A stretch of 64,000 nt of DNA from Collinsella sp. AF08-23 (GTDB taxonomy: Bacteria > Actinomycetota > Coriobacteriia > Coriobacteriales > Coriobacteriaceae), in assembly GCF_003479805.1 (NCBI RefSeq), contig NZ_QUHV01000006.1:62001-126000 (forward strand), given 5' to 3'. Below are positions 30,169-38,854 of the stretch, piece after piece. Below the pieces are notes generated by a model. It ran no database searches, was not told where the DNA came from, and saw only the letters and a program-made list of their open reading frames with translations. The translations under genes and the position numbers were made by a program. The number at the start of each line of letters is the position of its first letter. Position 1 is the stretch's first letter.

Positions 30169-31659
30169 ATGGCCCAAACGTTCGACATCGTCATCGCCGG
30201 CGCGGGTGTGACCGGGTGTGCCATAGCCCGGCAGCTCGCACGGTACGATCTCTCGATCTGCGTATTGGAAGCGGCCAACGACATCGCCCTCGGCGCCTCC
30301 AAGGCGAACGGGGGCCTCGTGCACGCGGGCTACGACCCCGCCCCCGGCACCGTCAAGGCCAAGGTCAATGCGCGCGGATGCGCCCTCTACGGCATGTGGT
30401 CTGAAGAGCTCGGCTTCCTCTTTCGCAGGACGGGCTCCATAGTTCTGGGATTCTCGGAGGAGGACCGAGCCCATCTCGAGGTGCTCGAGGCCAACGGTCG
30501 CGCCAACGGGGTCCCCGATCTCGAGATCATAGCCCCCGAGCGCATCCGCGAGATCGAACCGCGCGCGAGCCGTGAGGCGACATGCGCGTTGTGGTGTCCC
30601 TCCACGGGGTACGTTGACCCCTTCGACGTCGCCATCGCCTGCGCCGAGAACGCCGCGGCGAATGGCGTCGTGTTCATGAGGAGCGCGCCCGTCCGCGCCA
30701 TCGACAACCTCATCGAGAACGCCCCCTTGCAGGCGGGCGGCGCCCCGCTTTCGAGCCAGCCCGTCCGCTTCGCCATCCACACGCCGCGCGGCACCGTGCG
30801 CGCCCGGATCCTCATCAACGCCGCCGGCAGCGGAGCCGCCGAGATCTCCGCCATGGCGGGCGGCGAGGCATTCCAACTCGCATGGCGCCAGGGCAACATC
30901 GTCGTGCTCGACAAGGAGCCCCGTGCGCTCATGCCCCTCTACCCCGTCCCGACGCCCGTATCCAAGGGCGTCATCGTCACGGGAACCGTCCACGACAACA
31001 CGGTGATCACGGCGACGGCCGCCCTGCGCGACCCGGGCGACCGCGACACCTACGTGTCTGATGTCGAGGCGCTGCTCGCGGGCGCCCGCAAACTCGTCCC
31101 CGACCTCGACACCCGAAGGGTCGTGCGATCTTTCGCAGGTGGGCGCGCGGTCATCCAGGGGCTCAACGACTTCCTCATCTCGCCCTCCTCGACCGCACAC
31201 GGCCTGTTCCACGCAGCGGGCATCCAATCCCCCGGCGTGGCGAGCGCGCCGGCGGTGGCGGAGCTGATGGAGTCGCTCCTGCGCGAAGCGGGCGTGACGC
31301 TCGTGGAGAAGCCCGACTGGCAGCCGCGTCGGCGCGCGCCCGAGGATTTCGACCGCTCCACCACCGAGCATCAAAACGAGCTCATCGAATCCGACCCCGC
31401 ATGGGGGCGCATCGTCTGCCGATGCGAGACCGTCCCCGAGGCGGAGATCGTCGCCGCGATCCACCGCACCCCGGGCGCCGTATCCGTTGAAGGTGTGAAG
31501 CGCCGCTGCCGCGCCGGTATGGGCAGGTGTCAAAGCGGTTTTTGTCAGAGTCGCGTACTCGAAATCCTCGCCCGTGAACTCGATTGCCATCCGGAAGACG
31601 TGCTCCTTGAAGACGGGGGCTCCTGGATTGTGGATGGCGTGCTGAAGGAGGACCGATAA
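30169..31659 (+). CDS. FAD-dependent glycerol-3-phosphate dehydrogenase-like protein with BFD-type [2Fe-2S] domain
   Basis: 496 residues from ATG 30169 (AGGAG five bases upstream). The protein resembles GlpA/GlpO-type oxidases that pass electrons from sn-glycerol 3-phosphate. The N-terminal FAD motif is FDIVIAGAGVTGCAIARQLA, and the family stretch SKANGGLVHAGYDP follows. The C-terminal domain at about residues 415-475 has the BFD-like iron-sulfur ligands (VCRCETVPEAEI... RCRAGMGRCQSGFCQSRV). It heads a three-gene operon with a second flavoprotein and a DUF1667 protein, an arrangement known from Firmicute and Actinobacterial glp loci. It may act on a related substrate; no glpK or glpF is adjacent. 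Confidence 0.88.
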   Translation: MAQTFDIVIAGAGVTGCAIARQLARYDLSICVLEAANDIALGASKANGGLVHAGYDPAPGTVKAKVNARGCALYGMWSEELGFLFRRTGSIVLGFSEEDRAHLEVLEANGRANGVPDLEIIAPERIREIEPRASREATCALWCPSTGYVDPFDVAIACAENAAANGVVFMRSAPVRAIDNLIENAPLQAGGAPLSSQPVRFAIHTPRGTVRARILINAAGSGAAEISAMAGGEAFQLAWRQGNIVVLDKEPRALMPLYPVPTPVSKGVIVTGTVHDNTVITATAALRDPGDRDTYVSDVEALLAGARKLVPDLDTRRVVRSFAGGRAVIQGLNDFLISPSSTAHGLFHAAGIQSPGVASAPAVAELMESLLREAGVTLVEKPDWQPRRRAPEDFDRSTTEHQNELIESDPAWGRIVCRCETVPEAEIVAAIHRTPGAVSVEGVKRRCRAGMGRCQSGFCQSRVLEILARELDCHPEDVLLEDGGSWIVDGVLKEDR

Positions 31660-33042
31660 ATGGGAGAGATCCGGACGCGCGACTTCGACGTCACGGTGAT
31701 CGGCGGAGGACCCGCCGGCATGGGCGCCGCGCTCGCAGCGCATGCGACGGGCGCGAGCACCGTTATCATCGAACGCAACGAGCACCTGGGCGGCATCCTG
31801 CGCCAATGCATCCACCCCGGTTTCGGGCTCACGCACTTCAAGGAGGAGCTCACCGGCCCCGAGTATGCGCAGCGCTTCATCGACAAGGTGTCCGAGTCCG
31901 GCATCGAGACCATGCTGGGCAGCATGGCCCTCGCAATCAACGGCGGGAAGGGGAACGAACGCCGCGGCGGGGGCGGCGCCGGCATCCCTGCCGATGACGT
32001 CTGCGCCGAGCGCGAAGCCCCCGCCGCAGACGGCCATACGGTCACCGTCATGACCGAGTCGGGCATGGTCGAGATCTCGTGCCGCTCGGTGGTGCTCGCC
32101 ATGGGATGCCGCGAGCGCACGCGTTCCGAGATCAAAATCCCCGGCAGCCGCCCGGCGGGCGTGTTCACCGCGGGCCTCGCCCAGCGATACATCAACATCG
32201 AGAACCTGCGCCCGGGCAAACGCGTTGTGATCTTGGGCTCGGGCGACATCGGCCTCATCATGGCGCGCCGATGCGCGCTCGAGGGACTCGAGGTCGAGGG
32301 CGTCTACGAGCTCATGCCCTACGCGAACGGGCTGCACCGCAACGTCAAGAACTGCCTCGAGGACTTCGGCATCCCACTGCATCTATCCACCACCGTGACG
32401 CGCGTCATAGGCCGCGATCGGGTTGAGGCCGTTGAGGTCTCCAGGGTCGATGCGGACCTCTCCCCGATCCCGGGAACCGAGCAGATCATCCCCTGCGATG
32501 CCCTGCTACTCTCCGTGGGCCTCATCCCCGATAACGAGATCGCGCAAGCCGCGGGCGTCGAGCTCGACCCCCGCACCCGCGGCGCCCGCGTCAACCAGGA
32601 CCTGCAAACCGGCGTCCCCGGGATCTTCTCCTGCGGGAACGTCCTTCACGTGCACGACCTCGCCGACAACGTCACGGCGGAGGCGGAGCGGGCCGGTAAA
32701 GCGGCAGCCCTACGAGCGCTGGCAGGTCGGGGCACGACGGGTTCCCCAGCAGAAGACGCTACGACACGACGGGTCGACATCGCCGTGCACGCTTCCGGAC
32801 TGGCGGGGTACGTCGTGCCATCGCGCATAACCCGCGTGGGCTCGACGAAGCTGTTCTTCCGCGTGAAGCGCCCCGTCGATCAGGCGAAGCTGGTCATCCG
32901 CTCGGGCGGAGAAGTCATCTTCACCGGCAAGCCGCGCGGCTTCAAACCGAGCATCATGGAGGCGGCACCCCTCACCGTCAAAATGCTCAAGCGCGTGGGC
33001 GAGGAGCTCACGCTGTCCATCGAATCCATCGAGGAGCTGTAG
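31660..33042 (+). CDS. NAD(P)/FAD-dependent oxidoreductase, second subunit of the glycerol-3-phosphate operon
   Basis: 460 residues. The ATG follows the TAA of the previous gene with no gap, and AAGGAGG lies upstream. The class II pyridine nucleotide-disulfide fold is clear: FDVTVIGGGPAGMGAALAAH for FAD, RVVILGSGDIGLIMARRCAL for NAD(P), and VPGIFSCGNVLHVHDLADNV near the end. A Gly/Arg/Ala-rich stretch at about residues 103-125 (INGGKGNERRGGGGAGIPAD) looks like an insertion relative to the family. It should transfer electrons between NAD(P)H or an acceptor and the GlpA-like subunit. Confidence 0.88.
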   Translation: MGEIRTRDFDVTVIGGGPAGMGAALAAHATGASTVIIERNEHLGGILRQCIHPGFGLTHFKEELTGPEYAQRFIDKVSESGIETMLGSMALAINGGKGNERRGGGGAGIPADDVCAEREAPAADGHTVTVMTESGMVEISCRSVVLAMGCRERTRSEIKIPGSRPAGVFTAGLAQRYINIENLRPGKRVVILGSGDIGLIMARRCALEGLEVEGVYELMPYANGLHRNVKNCLEDFGIPLHLSTTVTRVIGRDRVEAVEVSRVDADLSPIPGTEQIIPCDALLLSVGLIPDNEIAQAAGVELDPRTRGARVNQDLQTGVPGIFSCGNVLHVHDLADNVTAEAERAGKAAALRALAGRGTTGSPAEDATTRRVDIAVHASGLAGYVVPSRITRVGSTKLFFRVKRPVDQAKLVIRSGGEVIFTGKPRGFKPSIMEAAPLTVKMLKRVGEELTLSIESIEEL

Positions 33043-33045
33043 ACC

Positions 33046-33540
33046 ATGGCCGAGCCGAACCCCACCTCCACCACAGCCTCCACCGGTGCAGGCGCTAACG
33101 AACCCATAGCCGAGCCTCTTCCCGAGAAGGAAGCGGCTGATGACATGGTCGTCAGGACGCAACGATTCCACTGCACCACCTGCCCATCCGAATGCGCGCT
33201 TACCGTCGAGGTCGCCGAGGACGCAACGGGGGCACTCCGCGTCATATCGGTCCAGGGAAACCGGTGCCCGCGCGGAAAGATCTTCGCCGAGCAGGAGATC
33301 ACCTGCCCCATGCGCATCCTCGCGACTACCGTCGTCGTCAAGAACGGCGACGAGCGTCTCCTCCCCGTCCGTACCGACAACGCCATCCCCCGTGCCCTCC
33401 ACATGCAGGCGATGGAACTCGTGCGGCACGCATCTATCGAGGCTCCCATCCACATGGGGGACGTCATCATGAACGACGTGCTCGGCACGGGGGTTGACCT
33501 CATAGCGAGCATGGACGTCGCGCGCGTCGCGCGTACATGA
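33046..33540 (+). CDS. DUF1667 family protein, third subunit of the glycerol-3-phosphate operon
   Basis: 164 residues; GAGGAG lies upstream and the gap to the previous gene is three bases. A flexible N-terminal tail (about 40 residues) leads to the DUF1667 domain with four Cys in two pairs: HCTTCPSECALTVEV and NRCPRGKIFAEQEITCPMRI. The pattern suggests a metal or iron-sulfur site. The family nearly always follows the two flavoprotein genes seen here and is thought to be part of the same electron-transfer complex; its exact role is not established. It ends the operon. Confidence 0.88.
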   Translation: MAEPNPTSTTASTGAGANEPIAEPLPEKEAADDMVVRTQRFHCTTCPSECALTVEVAEDATGALRVISVQGNRCPRGKIFAEQEITCPMRILATTVVVKNGDERLLPVRTDNAIPRALHMQAMELVRHASIEAPIHMGDVIMNDVLGTGVDLIASMDVARVART

Positions 33541-33673
33541 GGCAACCGCACGAAGGCCAACCGAACGTTGGCTGCGCGACGCGCGAACGCGGGCCCCATC
33601 CGACACCACAGGCGCTCGCTTCGGCCAATCGGGTCCGCCAGCATGCGCCCTCGACGCATTTTGCGAGCCGCCT

Positions 33674-33821
33674 GCCGCGAATCGTGCGTTTTTGTAACGA
33701 AATCCGAAGAGGCCCGAGTACACGGGCATGTTTGGCAAAGAAACCCCAGTTGGCCAGAGGCAAAATGGGCCGTCTACTCGGACTCGCTAAAAACTCGTTA
33801 CAAAAACACCCGATTCGCGGC
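33674..33821. repeat. 148-base inverted-repeat (MITE-like) element
   Basis: Outer arms of 27 bases (starting GCCGCGAATCG and ending CGATTCGCGGC) match at 25 positions when paired; both contain TTTTTGTAACGA or its complement. Inner segments CCGAGTACACGG and its near complement before CTCGG extend the symmetry. No open frame lies inside. It stands after the glycerol operon and differs in sequence from the other repeat families in the window. Confidence 0.8.
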
Positions 33822-33972
33822 AACGAGGGGCATGCCGCGCTTCAAGACTGCGCTAGGGACTGCGGGCATCATCCCGCGCCCGCGCCTCATCACCTCATGG
33901 CCGCACCGCCCAGCTCAAGGCACTGCGGAGCAAATCTAAAAGTCCAGAAATCACGCAGTCAAACCCTTAAGC

Positions 33973-34002
33973 TCAACTTTAAGGTGAAAGTTGAACTATA
34001 CT
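33973..34002 (+). promoter_or_regulatory. Promoter with overlapping dyad upstream of the RlpA-like gene
   Basis: The dyad TCAACTTT-aaggtg-AAAGTTGA (33973-33994) sits directly before TATACT (33997-34002). The palindrome occupies the place of the -35 box and spacer, a typical arrangement for a repressor or activator site. The ATG at 34035 lies 33 bases after the -10 box. Confidence 0.6.
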
Positions 34003-34034
34003 GATGGGCGTTCACGAGAAAAGGTGGTCCGCCC

Positions 34035-35201
34035 ATGAGTCTCCCCCAACGTCGTATCTCCTGCCGTTGCACCGCGCGCCTTGCCTGTACCCTCGGCCTC
34101 ACCGGAGTCCTGGCCATCGGCGGCACGCTCGGCACGCTCGCACTCGCGCCGGAGCATGCGTACGCCGCGAGTGAGGAGACGCTGGCGGAGCTGCGCGCGC
34201 TGCAGTCTGAGGTCTCAAATGCCGCAGAGACCTACGCAGACGCTACAAGCAAGGCAGACGAACTCAACACTCAAGTCGATGCCATTGCCGATGAGATCCT
34301 CGAAATCGAGGAGGACCTTCTACCGGCACGGCAGCAGCGTGCGGCAAGCGCGGCAAGCGACCTCTATAAGACCCACGCCTCCAGCGGGAACATGATCGCC
34401 CTCCTGCTCAACGCGAGCTCTTTTGCAGACTTCATCAATCTCACCAAGTACTTGGGCACAGTCCAGGACGCCAACGTCGCGGCACTCAACGAGCTCGATG
34501 CCCTCGAAGAGAAGCTCAATGGAAGGTTGGCCGAACTGAGCGAGGCGAAAGACCAGGCAGACGAAGAACTCGAGCGCGCCGCGACCGCGCTCGGTCAGGC
34601 GCAATCCGCCGCCGAGCAACTGCAGGCCAAGGCCAATGCCGAGGATGCGGAGGAGGCCGAGATCGCGCGCAAGGCAGCCGAGGAGGCGAAACGTCTCGAA
34701 GCGCAGCAAAATGCCAACCAAAACTCCAATCAACAGCCTTCGAGTGGCAGCGACCAGGGAGGCTCCCAGGACGGATCGACGTCCAGCGGTGACCAGAACG
34801 CCAACCAAGGCAATGGCAACCAGGGAGGCACGAGCGGAAACCAGGGCAGCGAAGGCACTGGCGGCAGTGGCAACAGCGGCGACAATCAAGGTGGTTCGTC
34901 CGATTCCACTGGTTCCTGGATGACGGGCGTCGCATCGTACTACGGCATCGGGGACGGCTTCATGGGCGGCACCACCGCCAACGGCGAGAAGGTGACCGAG
35001 ACCTCCATGGGCATCGCCATGCTGAACGTGCCCTTCGGGACACGCGTCGAGATTCGCTACGGCGGGCGCTCCGTCATCGCCTATGTCAACGACCGCGGGC
35101 CGTACGCGCACGGGCGCGTCATCGACATGCAGCCCGCCGTCGCCCGAGCGCTCAATTTCCTGAGCGTGGGCGTTGGAACGGTGCAGTACCGGTTCCTGTA
35201 A
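34035..35201 (+). CDS. Secreted coiled-coil protein with C-terminal RlpA-like double-psi beta-barrel
   Basis: 388 residues, AGGTGG before the ATG. A signal peptide (residues 1-44: basic start, hydrophobic LGLTGVLAIGGTLGTLALAP, likely cleavage after AYA) is followed by coiled coil at about 50-230 resembling the N-terminal domain of PcsB-type cell-wall hydrolases (LLLNASSFADFINLTKYLGT). A Gly/Ser/Asn/Gln-rich linker (about 231-293) leads to the RlpA/3D-like barrel: GVASYYGIGDGFMGGTTANG, TRVEIRYGGRSVIAYVNDRG and GRVIDMQPAVARALNF, with the conserved Asp residues. It probably binds or cleaves peptidoglycan at the division site. Confidence 0.85.
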   Translation: MSLPQRRISCRCTARLACTLGLTGVLAIGGTLGTLALAPEHAYAASEETLAELRALQSEVSNAAETYADATSKADELNTQVDAIADEILEIEEDLLPARQQRAASAASDLYKTHASSGNMIALLLNASSFADFINLTKYLGTVQDANVAALNELDALEEKLNGRLAELSEAKDQADEELERAATALGQAQSAAEQLQAKANAEDAEEAEIARKAAEEAKRLEAQQNANQNSNQQPSSGSDQGGSQDGSTSSGDQNANQGNGNQGGTSGNQGSEGTGGSGNSGDNQGGSSDSTGSWMTGVASYYGIGDGFMGGTTANGEKVTETSMGIAMLNVPFGTRVEIRYGGRSVIAYVNDRGPYAHGRVIDMQPAVARALNFLSVGVGTVQYRFL

Positions 35202-35218
35202 GGAGCTGTGACACGCTT

Positions 35219-35329
35219 CCCCGCCCGTGCATATCATCCCATGCTCAAACAGTCCTGCTCACGACGGAGAGCCCGCTGGGCTCTCCTGTTCGTGCGGAAC
35301 TGCGCGTGGGACGATATGCACGGGTGGGG
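35219..35329. repeat. 111-base long-hairpin element between convergent genes
   Basis: Outer arms (CCCCGCCCGTGCATATCATC then CCA, and TGGGACGATATGCACGGGTG then GGG) pair with few mismatches. Inside, GGAGAGCCC-gct-GGGCTCTCC forms a perfect core stem, and CAGTCCTGC/GCGGAACTG add further pairing. It lies 18 bases after the RlpA-like stop and before the convergent sulfatase. It could serve as a bidirectional terminator, but its length matches the other repeat elements. Confidence 0.75.
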
Positions 35330-35377
35330 CTCCCTATTCGTGCCCCATCCGTGTGGGGTGCCAAGCCCCATAAACTA

Positions 35378-36841
35378 CTAAGCAGTTAGGCCAAGCCGCT
35401 CGAACTCCTCGGCGGGAGCCTCCACCGCGCGCATGCCGTTCACGAGGGCGGAAATCATCCGTTCCTCAACGTCGGCGTCCTCGATGCGCTCCTCGCCGTC
35501 CCGGACGTCCCACAGGGAACTGCCGAAGCTGTGCGAGTTCATGTACGTACGCGACCCGCACTTGAGGTACGGCCAGCCGTTCGAGAAGCGATCCCCCTCC
35601 ACCAGCTCGGCGCTTTCGATCTGCTCGCGTGAGAAGAATCCGCGGATGTTCGTGGGCATCAATGTGCACTCCACGAAGGGCTCGTTGTCCTCTCGTGCCG
35701 CAGCGCGCATGTACACGTAATCGCCGTCGGTCACGCACACATGGTTCCCGTGGGCACCGAACAGCGCATGCTCATGACCCGCGGCGCCCTCACGCACAAC
35801 GGGGAGCAGCGACGCTCCGTCCATGTTGACAGCGGAATCGACGCCGAACCAATCGAGCAATGTTGGTGCGATGTCGATGGTTTGACACAATTCCGCGCTT
35901 CGAACGCCCTCCGCAGCCCCGGGCACGTGAATGAAGAACGGCGTATGGATGATTTCCTGGTGCATCGGCCAGAAGTTCTTTCCGAGGTAGCCGTGCTCGC
36001 CGAGCAGAAATCCATGGTCGGTGTTGACGATGAGAAGCGTGTCCTCCCACAGGCCATAGCCGTCGAAAGCGTCGAGAACCCGTCCGAGCTGCGCGTCGCA
36101 CAAGGAGACCAGGGCGGTGTACTCACGACGGCACTCCTCGAGCTCGCTCGCGTGCGCCCCGGCATCAACCGCCGCATAGGCCGGCCAGTTGAGTCGCGGG
36201 GGATCGGTCAGGCCGACCGCAGCTCGATACTCCTGGGGAACATAGAACGGCTCATGGGGATCAAAGCACTCGATCTGCACGAACCAGTCGTTTCGAGAGG
36301 CGTGAGCGGCGAGGAAATCTAGGCCGGCGCCGACGGTGAGAACGGTCGACATGTCCTTCTCAAGAGGCTGACGCGACTTATTGGCCTCGTGCTGAAGCGG
36401 ACTCGGCCCCTTCGCTTTCTGCAAGGACGACATACCTGTGGGAAGGCCCTCGACAACGTCGCGCGGTGCCCAGCGATCCCCCTCCTGCCCACGGAAGCCC
36501 TCCCATGAGCTGTAGCGGTTGTGGTACGTTGCGCCGCCGTCTTCCCAGTAATGGGAATGGTCGGTTACGAGATGCGCGTACGTACCGGACTCGTCAAGCG
36601 CCTGAAAACAAGAGTAGTCGAACGGCTCCAGCGGGCCCCAGCTGCGGTGCAGGAAGTTGTAGCGCCCCGTGTGGAGCTCGCGGCGCGCGGGCATGCAGGG
36701 CATCGAGCCGCCATAGAAGCGGTCGAAGGTGCAGCAGCGCTCGGCAAGGCGAGAGAAATTCGGAGTAAGGTCTGGATTCGCGCCATACGGCGACAGAAAA
36801 CCTCGTGAAAGCGTGTCGAACATGAGCATGACGGCTCGCAT
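35378..36841 (-). CDS. Cytoplasmic type I sulfatase (Cys-type)
   Basis: 487 residues from ATG 36841, preceded by AGGAGG; the frame extends 16 codons upstream without homology. Hydrolyses sulfate esters using a formylglycine made from C49 in the motif PCMPARRELHTGR (C-x-P-x-R). Metal-binding residues are seen in LMFDTLSRG (D9) and VNTDHGFLLGEHGYLGKNFW. There is no signal peptide, so it acts inside the cell. It follows the beta-glucoside PTS after 69 bases, so its substrate is likely a sulfated sugar brought in as a phosphosugar. The Cys form needs the anaerobic maturase encoded at 44502. Confidence 0.9.
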   Translation of the reverse strand: MRAVMLMFDTLSRGFLSPYGANPDLTPNFSRLAERCCTFDRFYGGSMPCMPARRELHTGRYNFLHRSWGPLEPFDYSCFQALDESGTYAHLVTDHSHYWEDGGATYHNRYSSWEGFRGQEGDRWAPRDVVEGLPTGMSSLQKAKGPSPLQHEANKSRQPLEKDMSTVLTVGAGLDFLAAHASRNDWFVQIECFDPHEPFYVPQEYRAAVGLTDPPRLNWPAYAAVDAGAHASELEECRREYTALVSLCDAQLGRVLDAFDGYGLWEDTLLIVNTDHGFLLGEHGYLGKNFWPMHQEIIHTPFFIHVPGAAEGVRSAELCQTIDIAPTLLDWFGVDSAVNMDGASLLPVVREGAAGHEHALFGAHGNHVCVTDGDYVYMRAAAREDNEPFVECTLMPTNIRGFFSREQIESAELVEGDRFSNGWPYLKCGSRTYMNSHSFGSSLWDVRDGEERIEDADVEERMISALVNGMRAVEAPAEEFERLGLTA

Positions 36842-36910
36842 GACAGACAACCTCCTCAGCAATTGCGCGGGGCACGGGCGAACACCCATGACCCCGCACG
36901 ATGAAATCGG

Positions 36911-38839
36911 CTACACGAGAACCGCGAGAAGCTCGCGATCAGTGGCAGCGGACGGCTCCTGAGAACGCACCACATCTTGGAAGCTCGCGGAGTTGGACAC
37001 GAGGAAGATGACGGTGTCGTCATATCCCTCGGCAGCGAGAAGACTGCGGTCGAATTCGATCAGTGGCTGGCCTTGCGTAACCTTATCGCCAGCATTTACA
37101 AGCTTCCTGAATCCGCGGCCGTTTAGCTGAACGGTATCGATACCAACATGGATAAGAAGCTCCGCACCGGAGGCGGTGGTGATGCCCACGGCATGTCCCG
37201 TCTTGAAGAGCATGCTCACCTCGCCATCGGCAGGAGCAACGATGGTCCCTTCGCTCGGCTTGACCGCAACGCCTTTACCCACAGAACCGGAAGCAAACAC
37301 CTCATCGTCAACGTTCTCGAGCGCAACAACACTACCTGCGACGGGAGCGACGAAAATCTCCTGTTTCACGGTATCAACGGCATCCACATCGGATGTGGCA
37401 TCAGCGATGTTCTGAGCAGTGGCAGAAGAGGGCACTCCGAAGAAGAACGTGAGCAAAAAGCCCATTGCCATGGCAACCCCGAGAGCAACGAACACGCCGT
37501 AGAAGGTCATATCGAGCTCAGGTGAAGCGGGGTTGATGAAAGCGGGAATGTTGAAGAAGCCAAGCCCGCCCTGGGTATAGCGCATGCAACCAAAGAAACC
37601 AAGGATGGCGCCGCCAACAGCAGAGGAAACCAGCGTAAAGGCGAAGGGGCGCTTGAGGGGCAGCGTCACGCCGTAAATCGAAGGCTCAGACACACCAAAG
37701 AAGCTGGAAATGGCGGCAGGAAGCGCGACGGACTTGAGCTTCTTGTCCTTAGTACGCAGGTACACGGCAAGCACAACTGCCATCGTAGTGAACGGGACAG
37801 CGGCCATATAGCATGTCAGGTTCTCGTAACCCTGAACCATAAGGCTGTTAAGGGCAATGGGCGCAAAGGCGTGGTGCAGGCCAAAGACCACGAGCACCTG
37901 CCACAGACCACCAACAAGAACACCGGTAAGAACAGGGCTGAACTGCTGGACAGCGGTGATGCCTGCGGCGATGAGCTGACTGATCCAGGTCACGACGGGA
38001 CCCACGAGCAGAAGCGTGAGCACGACGGTGATGGACAGGGTCGCAGCGGGAACGACAAACATCTTCACGACATCGGGAACGATCTTCTTGAAGAACTTCT
38101 CGACGCGGGCACCGAAGAACGTGGCGGCAATGATGGGCATGACGCTCGAGGTATAGCTCACCATAAGGACAGGGATGCCCAGGAAGGTCGTGGTGACGTT
38201 CGTAGCGATGGGCGTACCCTCGAACAAGGTGAATAGAGGCTCGGCAGCCTTGAGGCCCACGATGGTGGGATGCACGAGCGTGGCGCCAATTGCCATGCCG
38301 AGAAGCTTGTTCATGCCGAACTTCTCTGCGGAAGTGTAGCCGAGGAAGATCGGGAAGAAGTAGAACAGCGAGTCGCCGGCGGCGGAGAGAATCTGGGCAA
38401 AACCCGAGGTGGGGTCGAGCAACTTCATGGCCGTGCAGAAAGCCAGCAAACCCTTTATGATGCCGCAGCCCGCAAGCAACGGAATCGTGGGCGTCAGGAT
38501 AGCCGAGATCATATCGACGATGCGGTCGAACGCGCTCTTTCCCTCGTTGTCGCTGACGTCGGAAACGTCACTCGCGGAACTGGCGAATTTGCCGAGCTTC
38601 ATGACGGCGTCGAATGCATCCTCGACGTCATTGCCGATGACGACCTGGTACTGGCCGCCCTTCTGAATGACATCGATGATCCACTCGTGATTCTCGAGGG
38701 CCTCGGTGTCGGCGCGGCTCTCGTCTTTCAGCTTGAAGCGAAGACGGGTCACGCAATGACGCAGTGAGACGACGTTCTCGGTTCCGCCCACATGGTCCAA
38801 GACGAACTTGGCAAGGGCGTCGTAGTCTTTTTTAGCCAC
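36911..38839 (-). CDS. Beta-glucoside-type PTS transporter, EIIBCA
   Basis: 642 residues from GTG 38839 (GGGAGG upstream). Imports and phosphorylates a beta-glucoside-like sugar. Domain order is B-C-A. EIIB is at residues 1-85 with phosphorylated C29 (SLRHCVTRLRFKL). EIIC covers about 105-465 with some ten membrane segments and the signature FFGVSEPSIYGVTLPLKRPF. EIIA is at about 490-640 with the active His in ELLIHVGIDTVQLNG. It lies 15 bases after licT and ahead of a sulfatase in the same operon. Control by LicT antitermination is expected from the leader upstream of licT. Confidence 0.94.
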   Translation of the reverse strand: MAKKDYDALAKFVLDHVGGTENVVSLRHCVTRLRFKLKDESRADTEALENHEWIIDVIQKGGQYQVVIGNDVEDAFDAVMKLGKFASSASDVSDVSDNEGKSAFDRIVDMISAILTPTIPLLAGCGIIKGLLAFCTAMKLLDPTSGFAQILSAAGDSLFYFFPIFLGYTSAEKFGMNKLLGMAIGATLVHPTIVGLKAAEPLFTLFEGTPIATNVTTTFLGIPVLMVSYTSSVMPIIAATFFGARVEKFFKKIVPDVVKMFVVPAATLSITVVLTLLLVGPVVTWISQLIAAGITAVQQFSPVLTGVLVGGLWQVLVVFGLHHAFAPIALNSLMVQGYENLTCYMAAVPFTTMAVVLAVYLRTKDKKLKSVALPAAISSFFGVSEPSIYGVTLPLKRPFAFTLVSSAVGGAILGFFGCMRYTQGGLGFFNIPAFINPASPELDMTFYGVFVALGVAMAMGFLLTFFFGVPSSATAQNIADATSDVDAVDTVKQEIFVAPVAGSVVALENVDDEVFASGSVGKGVAVKPSEGTIVAPADGEVSMLFKTGHAVGITTASGAELLIHVGIDTVQLNGRGFRKLVNAGDKVTQGQPLIEFDRSLLAAEGYDDTVIFLVSNSASFQDVVRSQEPSAATDRELLAVLV

Positions 38840-38854
38840 GGGTTCCTCCCAGCC

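Larger units (their letters stand above)
33541..34034. other. Intergenic region with a long inverted repeat and a promoter
   Basis: No gene is supported. The region holds the 148-base inverted repeat at 33674-33821 and the promoter/palindrome block at 33973-34002, both listed separately. I see no classic terminator directly after the DUF1667 gene; the inverted repeat may serve that role. Confidence 0.5.

Noticed and set aside
29905..32382. Minus-strand open frame of 825 codons across the glycerol operon
   Set aside because: Antisense to two flavoprotein genes with clear FAD motifs; no domains in the antisense product.
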